Below, piece after piece: positions 5,796-11,407 of a stretch of 11,407 nt of DNA. Position numbers and translations under genes: made by a program. This stretch comes from Bacteroidota bacterium. Its GTDB lineage: Bacteria > Bacteroidota > Bacteroidia > B-17B0 > B-17BO. The notes under the pieces are model-generated. The model was given only the letters and a program-made list of their open reading frames with translations, ran no database searches and had not been told where the DNA came from. Numbering within the stretch: the stretch's first letter is position 1; the number at the start of each line of letters is the position of its first letter. The stretch covers positions 1 through 11,407 of the forward strand of contig CANHPI010000058.1 of assembly GCA_947462425.1 (NCBI GenBank), read 5' to 3'.

Positions 5796-5839
5796 TTTGA
5801 CTAATATAAAAGGAAATAGTAATCCTTTTAATAGTCAAA
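5796..5839. repeat. Two-part inverted repeat upstream of the M3 peptidase gene
   Basis: TTTGACTA (5796-5803) pairs with TAGTCAAA (5832-5839), and inside it AAAAGGA (5808-5814) pairs with TCCTTTT (5823-5829). No T tract follows on the plus strand, so termination of the 5321-5770 transcript is doubtful. The right arm covers the expected -33 zone of the box at 5855-5862, which makes an operator possible. Confidence 0.5.
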
Positions 5840-5854
5840 TAAATAAAACCATTG

Positions 5855-5862
5855 TATATTTG
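5855..5862 (+). promoter_or_regulatory. Candidate -7 box for the M3 peptidase
   Basis: TATATTTG matches TAnnTTTG exactly, 40 bases before the ATG at 5903. No TTG is seen at the expected -33 distance, where the inverted repeat arm lies instead. Confidence 0.5.
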
Positions 5863-5902
5863 GATTGTATCTTTTAGTGAGATTATTTAATCTATATATA
5901 TT

Positions 5903-7945
5903 ATGAGCAATCCATTTCTTTCAGGTTTTAATACGGTTTTTAATACCATTCCTTTTGATACAATTAAAGTAGAACATTATTTGCCAGCTATTGAAGTTGC
6001 TATTAAACAGGGCTTAGCAGAAATTGATGCTATTGTAAATAATACAGAAGCACCAAATTTTACAAATACCATTGAAGCTTTGGAAAAAACAGGAGCATTA
6101 CTGGAGGTGGTAAGTATGACTTTTTCTAATTTAAATTTAGCTGAAACTTCTAAAGAAATGCAGGTTTTAGCTAAAGAGCTTTCTCCAAAACTAAGTGATT
6201 ATTCAAACGACATTATTTTAAATGTAGCTCTTTACAAAAGAGTGGAGGCGGTTTATAATAGTAAAAGCACCTTATCTCTTAATGCTGAACAAAATACATT
6301 GTTAGATAAAACGTATAAAGGTTTTGTGCGAAATGGATCTAAATTAAACGATGATCAAAAAGAAACATTAAGAAAAATAGATAAAGATAAAGACCAGCTA
6401 TCGTTAACTTTCAGCGAAAATGTGTTAGCCGAGAGTAATGCTTATGAGTTAGTAATTACTAATGAAGCTGATTTAGCTGGTTTACCTGAAGGAATTATTG
6501 AAGCTGCTAAAATAACTGCAAACGAAAAAGGGAAAGAAAATGCTTGGGTATTTACATTAGATTATCCGAGTTATGGACCTTTTATGACCTATTCAGAAAA
6601 TAGAAACCTAAAAGAACAAATGTTTAAAGCTTATGGTTCAAAAGCATTTAAAAACAATGAATACGATAACCAAACTATATTAAAACAAATTGCTCAATTA
6701 CGTCATAATCGTGCTGTTTTACTGGGCTACAAATCTCATGCTGATTTTGTGTTGGAGGAACGTATGGCAGAATCGCCAACCAAAGTATTTTCTTTTTTAG
6801 AGAATTTATTAGATAACTCTTTATCATTTGCCAAACTAGAATTAGAAGAATTAAAAACATATATTAAAGCAAACAATGGTCCAGAGGATTTAAAAAAGTG
6901 GGATCTTCCATATTATGCTGAAAAATTAAAAAAAGAAAAATTTGCTATTGATGATGAGCTATTAAGACCATATTTTAAGTTAGAAAACGTAGTTAATGGT
7001 GTTTTTGAAACTGCTAAAAAACTCTACGGTTTATCATTTATTCAACGTAATGATATTCCATTATATCATAAAGATGTTACGACTTATGAAGTAAAAAATG
7101 AAAGTGGTGAATTTTTGGCCGTGTTTTATGCCGACTTTTTTCCAAGGGCGGGTAAACGTCAGGGAGCATGGATGACTTCTTTTGTAAATCAAAAAATAGA
7201 AAATGGAACTAATATAAGACCTCATGTATCTATTGTTTGTAATTTCACGAAACCAACAGAAAGTAAGCCGTCTTTATTAAGTTTTAATGAAGTTACAACC
7301 TTATTTCATGAGTTTGGCCATGCTTTACATGGTATGTGTGCAAACGGGCAATATGGTAGCTTAACAGGAACTAGTGTATATTGGGATTTTGTAGAGTTAC
7401 CTTCTCAAATATTAGAGAACTGGTGTTACGAAAAAGAATGTTTGGATTTATTTGCTAAACATTATCAAACTGGAGAACGAATTCCTGCGGATTATATTCA
7501 AAAAATTATTGACTCCTCAAATTTTCAAAGTGGCCTAGCAACTATTCGTCAAATTGGTTTAGCTACATTAGATATGGCCTGGCATAGTCAAAATCCAAAA
7601 AATATAACTAGCGTCAAGGAATTTGAAATGAATGTAACAACTAAAACAGATTTAATGCCTTCAGTTCCTGAAACATGCACATCTTGTTCTTTTTCTCATA
7701 TTTTTCCGGGAGGATATTCATCAGGTTATTATTCTTATAAATGGGCCGAAGTAATTGATGCAGATGCTTTTGAAGCTTTTAAAGAAAAAGGAATTTTTAA
7801 TAAAGAAATAGCCAACGACTTTTATAAATATATTTTATCTGCCGGTGGTTGTGAGCATCCTTCTATTCTTTATAAAAGATTTAGAGGGAGAGAAGCAGAT
7901 CCTAAAGCGTTATTAAGACGATCAGGATTGCTTCAAAATAATTAA
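5903..7945 (+). CDS. dcp: M3 family zinc metallopeptidase, peptidyl-dipeptidase Dcp type
   Basis: The 680-residue protein is close to the usual length of bacterial Dcp and oligopeptidase A. The zinc site is HEFGH at 469-473, with the third ligand E498 in FVELPSQ, 25 residues on. Near the C-terminus, HIFPGGYSSGYYSYKW (599-614) provides the conserved His and Tyr residues that bind substrate and stabilise the transition state. The N-terminal 450 residues are mainly helical, as in the family's channel fold. No signal peptide is evident, so it is likely cytoplasmic and degrades short peptides to dipeptides or small fragments. HALHG followed by GTSVYWDFVELPSQ resembles Dcp more than PrlC/OpdA, but the split is uncertain. 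It has its own -7 box and converges on accD with a 25-base gap. Confidence 0.92.
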   Translation: MSNPFLSGFNTVFNTIPFDTIKVEHYLPAIEVAIKQGLAEIDAIVNNTEAPNFTNTIEALEKTGALLEVVSMTFSNLNLAETSKEMQVLAKELSPKLSDYSNDIILNVALYKRVEAVYNSKSTLSLNAEQNTLLDKTYKGFVRNGSKLNDDQKETLRKIDKDKDQLSLTFSENVLAESNAYELVITNEADLAGLPEGIIEAAKITANEKGKENAWVFTLDYPSYGPFMTYSENRNLKEQMFKAYGSKAFKNNEYDNQTILKQIAQLRHNRAVLLGYKSHADFVLEERMAESPTKVFSFLENLLDNSLSFAKLELEELKTYIKANNGPEDLKKWDLPYYAEKLKKEKFAIDDELLRPYFKLENVVNGVFETAKKLYGLSFIQRNDIPLYHKDVTTYEVKNESGEFLAVFYADFFPRAGKRQGAWMTSFVNQKIENGTNIRPHVSIVCNFTKPTESKPSLLSFNEVTTLFHEFGHALHGMCANGQYGSLTGTSVYWDFVELPSQILENWCYEKECLDLFAKHYQTGERIPADYIQKIIDSSNFQSGLATIRQIGLATLDMAWHSQNPKNITSVKEFEMNVTTKTDLMPSVPETCTSCSFSHIFPGGYSSGYYSYKWAEVIDADAFEAFKEKGIFNKEIANDFYKYILSAGGCEHPSILYKRFRGREADPKALLRRSGLLQNN

Positions 7946-7962
7946 GTGTAATTAGGTTAATA

Positions 7963-7982
7963 TTTAAAAATTAGTTTTTAAA
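7963..7982. terminator. Weak A/T hairpin between convergent peptidase and accD genes
   Basis: TTTAAAAA (7963-7970) pairs perfectly with TTTTTAAA (7975-7982) around a 4-base loop, and overlaps the accD stop codon. It has no G-C pairs, so it is only a candidate, possibly working in both directions. No better terminator is seen in the 25-base gap. Confidence 0.3.
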
Positions 7983-8816
7983 CATTTGAAGTAATGCAGA
8001 TAATTTACTTTTTAATTCTGTTCTAGGAATAATTTTATCCAAAAATCCATGTTCTAAAACAAATTCAGCAGTTTGAAATCCTTTTGGTAAATCTTTTCCA
8101 ATTGTTTCTTTTACAACACGTGGTCCAGCAAAACCAATTAATGCACCTGGTTCAGAAATATTTAAATCTCCTAACATAGCATAACTGGCAGTAACACCAC
8201 CTGTTGTTGGGTCTGTACATAATGAGATGTACGGAATTCCTGCTTTATCCATTAACGATAATTTTGCGGCGGTTTTTGCCATTTGCATTAATGAAAATGC
8301 CGCTTCCATCATTCGTGCACCACCAGATTTGGAGATGATTAGCAATGGTGTTTTTGTTTTTAAACAAAAATCAATGGAGCGAGATATTTTTTCGCCAACA
8401 ACACTTCCCATAGATCCTCCAATAAAGCTAAAATCCATGCAACAAACAACTAAATCATTTCCATTAACTTTGCCATATCCACTTCTTAAAGCATCTTTTA
8501 ATCCGGTTTTTTTAATGGTATCCGTTAATCGATCTGTGTATTTTTTGGTGTCAGTAAAATTTAAAGGATCACCACTTACTAAATTTTCATGTAGCTCAGT
8601 AAATTGATTATCATCAAAAATGATTTCAAAGTATTCTGCACTTCCTAATTTTTCATGGTAACCACAGTGCAGACAAACATATTGATTTGCTTTATGTTCT
8701 TGTGCAGTATGTATTTTTTTACAAGAAGCGCACTTGTACCATAACCCTTCTGGAGTTTCTCTTTTCTCGGTTGTAGTAGTTGTAATTCCTTCTTTTAATC
8801 TTTTAAACCAACCCAT
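7971..8816 (-). CDS. accD: Acetyl-CoA carboxylase carboxyltransferase subunit beta
   Basis: The 281-residue subunit, with AccA, transfers carboxyl from biotin-BCCP to acetyl-CoA to give malonyl-CoA, the first step of fatty acid synthesis. An N-terminal zinc ribbon is visible: cysteines at 29, 32, 48 and 51 (WYKCASCK and [11 protein letters not shown]). The crotonase-type core follows with SGGARMMEA (164-172), [14 protein letters not shown] (204-217) and [13 protein letters not shown] (228-240), the acyl-CoA and oxyanion-hole regions. The start [10 protein letters not shown] is typical of the family. The 72-base gap from fbaB has no clear terminator or -7 box, only a weak A/T inverted repeat (8843-8850 with 8869-8876). 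Co-transcription with fbaB is therefore likely. accA is not in the window. Confidence 0.96.
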   Translation of the reverse strand: MGWFKRLKEGITTTTTEKRETPEGLWYKCASCKKIHTAQEHKANQYVCLHCGYHEKLGSAEYFEIIFDDNQFTELHENLVSGDPLNFTDTKKYTDRLTDTIKKTGLKDALRSGYGKVNGNDLVVCCMDFSFIGGSMGSVVGEKISRSIDFCLKTKTPLLIISKSGGARMMEAAFSLMQMAKTAAKLSLMDKAGIPYISLCTDPTTGGVTASYAMLGDLNISEPGALIGFAGPRVVKETIGKDLPKGFQTAEFVLEHGFLDKIIPRTELKSKLSALLQMFKN

Positions 8817-8888
8817 TTATTAATTTTTAGTTATTAGGTTTTAGTTTTTAATATTAATCACTTAACACTAAAAACTCAACATTATTTA

Positions 8889-9941
8889 TTAAGCTACAGT
8901 AATTGTATTATCCAAGTATACATCTTGAATTGTATTTAACAACTCAACACCTTCCTTCATTGGTTTTTGAAAGGCTTTACGGCCTGATATTAATCCTTGT
9001 CCGCCACCACGTTTATTGATAACTGCAGTAGTAACTGCTTCAGCTAAATCAGATGCTCCTTTACTTTCTCCACCACTATTAATTAAACCTACTTTTCCCA
9101 TATAACAGTTTGCTACTTGATAACGGCATAAATCAATTGGATGGTCTGTGGTTAATTCTGAATAAACTTTTGCATGTGTTTTACCATAATTTAATGCGGT
9201 ATAACCACCGTTTTTATCTGACATTTTTTGTTTAATAATATCAGCTTGAATTGTTACACCTAAATGATTTGCTTGAGAAGATAAATCTGCAGCGGTGTGG
9301 TAATCAACACCATCTTTTTTAAATGCATTATTACGTGTATAACACCATAAGATAGTTGCCATTCCTAATTGATGCGCGCGTTCAAATGCTTTTGCTACTT
9401 CAATAATTTGACGTCCTGATTCAGGAGAACCAAAATAAATAGTTGCACCAACAGCTACAGCTCCCATATTATAGGCATCTTCAACTGTACCAAACATAAT
9501 TTGGTCAAATTTATTTGGATACGAAATAAATTCGTTATGATTAATTTTTACGATAAAAGGGATTTTATGTGCGTATTTTCTAGCAACAGAACCTAAAACT
9601 CCATAAGTGGATGCAACTGCATTACAACCACCTTCAATAGCTAATTTTACAATATTTTCACTGTCAAAATAAATTGGGTTAGGGGCAAATGATGCGCCTG
9701 CACTATGCTCAATTCCTTGATCTACTGGTAAAATACTCATATAGCCTGTGTTTGCTAATCTACCGTTTCCATAAAGTTGAGCTAGGCTTCTTAAAACCTG
9801 AGGGTTTCTGTTACTATAAACAAATGTTTGATCAATAAAGTTAGAACTTGGAGTTACTATATTGTCTTTAGAGATTGTTTTACAAGTATGATTTAATAAA
9901 CTATCACCTTGTGTTCCTAATAAATCGGTTATTTTAGACAT
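8889..9941 (-). CDS. fbaB: Class I fructose-bisphosphate aldolase (DhnA/FbaB type)
   Basis: The enzyme cleaves fructose 1,6-bisphosphate to dihydroxyacetone phosphate and glyceraldehyde 3-phosphate by a Schiff-base mechanism. Starting at MSKITDLLG it has 350 residues, the length of Escherichia coli Fba[10 protein letters not shown] (71-79) is the family's first-strand motif. K237 in ADIIKQK is the likely Schiff-base lysine, and phosphate contacts are expected at INSGGES (287-293) and LISGRKAFQ (317-325). A longer frame begins at 9968, but a -7 box (9966-9973) overlaps that codon and transcription would start inside the extension, so ATG 9941 is preferred. The siaC terminator stands just upstream, so fbaB begins a new transcript that probably includes accD. 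Confidence 0.94.
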   Translation of the reverse strand: MSKITDLLGTQGDSLLNHTCKTISKDNIVTPSSNFIDQTFVYSNRNPQVLRSLAQLYGNGRLANTGYMSILPVDQGIEHSAGASFAPNPIYFDSENIVKLAIEGGCNAVASTYGVLGSVARKYAHKIPFIVKINHNEFISYPNKFDQIMFGTVEDAYNMGAVAVGATIYFGSPESGRQIIEVAKAFERAHQLGMATILWCYTRNNAFKKDGVDYHTAADLSSQANHLGVTIQADIIKQKMSDKNGGYTALNYGKTHAKVYSELTTDHPIDLCRYQVANCYMGKVGLINSGGESKGASDLAEAVTTAVINKRGGGQGLISGRKAFQKPMKEGVELLNTIQDVYLDNTITVA

Positions 9942-9965
9942 AACTATTTTCTTTTTTTGAGTGAA

Positions 9966-9973
9966 CAAATTTA
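9966..9973 (-). promoter_or_regulatory. Candidate -7 box of fbaB, deciding its start codon
   Basis: The minus strand reads TAAATTTG, an exact TAnnTTTG match, 24 bases upstream of ATG 9941. The predicted transcript start (about 9959) lies downstream of the alternative ATG at 9968, ruling that codon out if the box is real. No clear -33 element is seen. Confidence 0.5.
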
Positions 9974-9996
9974 ATTAAATATTGCTTAATGTCCAT

Positions 9997-10025
9997 AAAA
10001 AAACCCCGAAATTTCGGGGTTTTAT
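9997..10025 (-). terminator. Strong terminator of the siaB-siaC operon
   Basis: AAAACCCCGAAA and TTTCGGGGTTTT (10000-10023) form a perfect palindrome with a CCCCG/CGGGG core, flanked by A and T runs. It begins about 20 bases after the siaC stop on the minus strand. The symmetry could let it act on both strands. Confidence 0.9.
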
Positions 10026-10043
10026 AAACATATTTTATGTAAA

Positions 10044-10424
10044 TTATTCTGCTACTTGAACCATTTTAAATGGTATATTGATAATTGCTTGGTAGTCTTC
10101 GCCTGCTTCTAACATATCTTCATCATCTTCTTCATAATACCAGTTAATTGTAACAGCACTTCCGCTTTTATGAATAGTTTCTAGTTTTTTAAAAACATCT
10201 AAAATACATTTAGATGAACTTGTATTAAAATATTCTAATTGAATATTTACAGTTGTAGCTGGTTTTGAAGAAGAAGAATATTTATCTAAAGCATCAACTA
10301 GAGGTTTATAAAACTCAATTGAATTTTCAGGAATTGAGCGTCCTTTAATTTCTAATACACCGCCTTGAATATCAAAAGATATAGTTGGTGTTTTTGGCGT
10401 GCCTTCAATAGCGTATTTTTCCAT
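10044..10424 (-). CDS. siaC: SiaC-family regulatory phosphoprotein (DUF1987)
   Basis: The 126-residue cytoplasmic protein fits the SiaC family throughout: IEGTPKTPTISFD near the start, GRSIPENSIEFYKPL (28-42), LEYFNTSSSK (63-72), an acidic loop EEDDEDMLEAGED (98-110) and INIPFKMV at the end. In Pseudomonas aeruginosa, SiaC is phosphorylated on Thr68 by SiaB and dephosphorylated by the PP2C phosphatase SiaA; the unphosphorylated form activates the diguanylate cyclase SiaD. The Thr in NTSSSK here is also residue 68. The gene follows siaB by 11 bases in the same operon, which supports a kinase-substrate pair. No SiaD or SiaA lies in the window, so the output here is unknown. The symbol is by family resemblance. 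Confidence 0.88.
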   Translation of the reverse strand: MEKYAIEGTPKTPTISFDIQGGVLEIKGRSIPENSIEFYKPLVDALDKYSSSSKPATTVNIQLEYFNTSSSKCILDVFKKLETIHKSGSAVTINWYYEEDDEDMLEAGEDYQAIINIPFKMVQVAE

Positions 10425-10435
10425 AGTTTACTTTT

Positions 10436-10990
10436 TTATATTAATTGTGGTTGAGTAATTTTTATTGTGAGTGTAAAGAACGAAACTTTATTATCAATTT
10501 CCAAAAAATCGTAGTCTAATTTTTCTCCAGTTTTTCTTGCAATATCAATCATGCCTAGTCCGCCCCCACCTTTTAGAGACATTTCTCCATTATTTAAAAC
10601 TGACTTATAATAATCTTTTAATTGATCTTTATTTAATGAGTTAACTTCATCTAATCTAGTTTTCAATCCTTTTATATTTTCATTTAATATATAATTTCCC
10701 GTAACAACATTATAAGCTCCATTAGTTTTAGCTATCATAAAAATTGCGCTTCTGTTTTTATCCCCTTTTACATCTGTTGCATCGTCCATATGGTGATATA
10801 AATTTTGCAAACATTCAACTAAAACATTATAAACTTTCTTTTTTGTTTTTGGTTCTTCTTGCATATTATCCATCTTGTTTTCCATTATTTGGAGAATAGA
10901 AGTTAATAATTCGGAAGTTATATCACCTTTAAAGGACAAGAGAATATTATCTTGGTCCATTTTGTCGTATATATTGAAGGCATCAATCAT
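10436..10990 (-). CDS. siaB: SiaB-family protein kinase (GHKL-like fold)
   Basis: The 184-residue protein matches the SiaB family, a small kinase with the ATPase fold of histidine kinases and anti-sigma kinases. The N-box-like VLVECLQNLYHH (57-67 region; E59, N63, H66/H67) would bind Mg-ATP. The glycine-rich loop LKGGGGLGMIDIARKTG (139-155) is the G box. The first 45 residues (YDKMDQDNILLSFKGDIT and a following helix) are typical of the family's N-terminus. In Pseudomonas, SiaB phosphorylates SiaC and so opposes c-di-GMP synthesis; I infer the same kinase-substrate relation here because siaC follows at 11 bases. It has no membrane segment or sensor domain, so the input signal must come from elsewhere. 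The ATG at 10990 has no Shine-Dalgarno sequence, and a -7 box lies 87 bases upstream. Confidence 0.85.
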   Translation of the reverse strand: MIDAFNIYDKMDQDNILLSFKGDITSELLTSILQIMENKMDNMQEEPKTKKKVYNVLVECLQNLYHHMDDATDVKGDKNRSAIFMIAKTNGAYNVVTGNYILNENIKGLKTRLDEVNSLNKDQLKDYYKSVLNNGEMSLKGGGGLGMIDIARKTGEKLDYDFLEIDNKVSFFTLTIKITQPQLI

Positions 10991-11077
10991 AAAAGGTTAA
11001 AATCAATTTTCTATTTATAACATAAAAATAATAAAAAGATAGAATAAATATTAAATTATGTTTGAACAAAACCTTAA

Positions 11078-11085
11078 CAAATATA
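11078..11085 (-). promoter_or_regulatory. Candidate -7 box of the siaB-siaC operon
   Basis: The minus strand reads TATATTTG, an exact TAnnTTTG match, giving a leader of about 80 bases before ATG 10990. No TTG at the -33 spacing was seen, so support is moderate. Confidence 0.45.
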
Positions 11086-11208
11086 TAAAACATTATTGAA
11101 TTATTTAAATAAACACTTTGTCATATTTTTTTAATAATTGCCAACTTTAATTAATATAAATTCAATAGATTATAAGTGTTTGGTATTGCTTTTTTTACCT
11201 TAAATTTT

Positions 11209-11230
11209 GGGTCACATTAAAAAGTTGGGG
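11209..11230. mobile_element. Possible terminal inverted repeat of the insertion sequence
   Basis: A G-rich block, GGGTCACATT...GTTGGGG, stands 8-30 bases beyond the transposase stop and begins with GGG, as expected for an ISL3-type end. It contrasts with the A/T-rich DNA to its left. The other end is off the window, so the repeat and the target duplication cannot be checked. Confidence 0.4.
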
Positions 11231-11238
11231 ATAAATTG

Positions 11239-11406
11239 CTAGGCAAATAATTTTTGCAGTCTAAAGAGGAAGAATTTTACATCAGTAACGCCTCTTAAAT
11301 GTGCCCTAAAGTTTTTTATTTTTGAGTTAAACGATTCAGCGTTGGCATTTGTATTTCGGTTATTAAAAAAGTTGAGTATATTATCTAAATGATGTTCTAT
11401 GGAGTA
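11239..11406 (-). CDS. C-terminal fragment of an ISL3-family (ISAon1-like) transposase, partial
   Basis: A minus-strand frame runs in from the right edge and stops at TAG 11241-11239, giving 55 residues. It includes NNRNTNANAESFNSKIKNF and FRAHLRGVTDVKFFLFRL, the conserved end of DDE transposases of the ISL3 family as found in the ISAon1 group of Bacteroidota. The glutamate of NAES is probably the last residue of the DDE triad. No frameshift or stop interrupts the visible part, so the element may be intact beyond the window. The IS lies upstream of the siaB promoter with its 3' end facing it; about 120 bases separate the putative IS end from the siaB -7 box. Confidence 0.85.
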   Translation of the reverse strand, partial: YSIEHHLDNILNFFNNRNTNANAESFNSKIKNFRAHLRGVTDVKFFLFRLQKLFA

Positions 11407-11407
11407 A

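Noticed and set aside
6675..6860. Minus-strand open frame within the M3 peptidase gene
   Set aside because: Antisense to a clear coding region; low-complexity translation of A/T-rich codons.
8227..8607. Plus-strand open frame of 126 codons within accD
   Set aside because: Antisense shadow of the conserved carboxyltransferase core; long only because accD codon use leaves few antisense stops.

Overview
The window looks like chromosomal DNA of an AT-rich member of the Bacteroidota, with mostly housekeeping content. Four things point there. Start codons have A-rich leaders with no Shine-Dalgarno sequence. Matches to the Bacteroidota -7 promoter box (TAnnTTTG) stand before seven genes. Several genes are of types common in that phylum: a DoxX/MauE-thioredoxin membrane protein, a J-domain/KTSC protein and a SiaB/SiaC pair. 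The window also ends in the tail of an ISL3-type (ISAon1-like) transposase. I cannot name a genus.

Layout. Positions 3-631 hold the end of one small cysteine-bearing protein and a complete 82-aa lipoprotein that looks like its paralogue; each is followed by a near-identical hairpin terminator. A DoxX/MauE membrane protein with a C-terminal CPHC thioredoxin-like domain follows (675-1616), then a possible 47-aa ORF and a two-way terminator. On the minus strand come glutamate dehydrogenase (1926-3197), a 399-bp gap with degenerate palindromes that look like a dispersed repeat, phosphatidate cytidylyltransferase cdsA (3597-4478), and an unrecognised 115-aa protein (4527-4874) bracketed by two hairpins sharing the same stem core. 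On the plus strand are a J-domain/KTSC protein (5321-5770) and an M3 zinc peptidase of Dcp type (5903-7945). The minus strand resumes with accD (7971-8816), class I fructose-bisphosphate aldolase fbaB (8889-9941), and a two-gene operon encoding a SiaB-like kinase and its SiaC-like target (10990 to 10044). The last ~200 bases are the 3' end of an insertion sequence.

How the parts relate. GDH, AccD, FbaB, CdsA and the M3 peptidase serve central nitrogen, lipid, sugar and peptide metabolism and do not form one pathway. The clearest regulatory module is siaB-siaC: by analogy with Pseudomonas aeruginosa, SiaB would phosphorylate SiaC, and SiaC keeps a Thr at position 68, the position I recall as the site there. 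The usual phosphatase (SiaA) and diguanylate cyclase (SiaD) are not in the window.

No wholly new system is evident. The observations most worth a second look are the lipoprotein/terminator tandem duplication, the inverted repeats placed over the promoters at 4899-4945 and near 5855, the terminator touching the cdsA start codon, the orphan SiaBC pair, and the palindromic repeat between cdsA and GDH. All homology calls come from recognising motifs by eye; no search was run.
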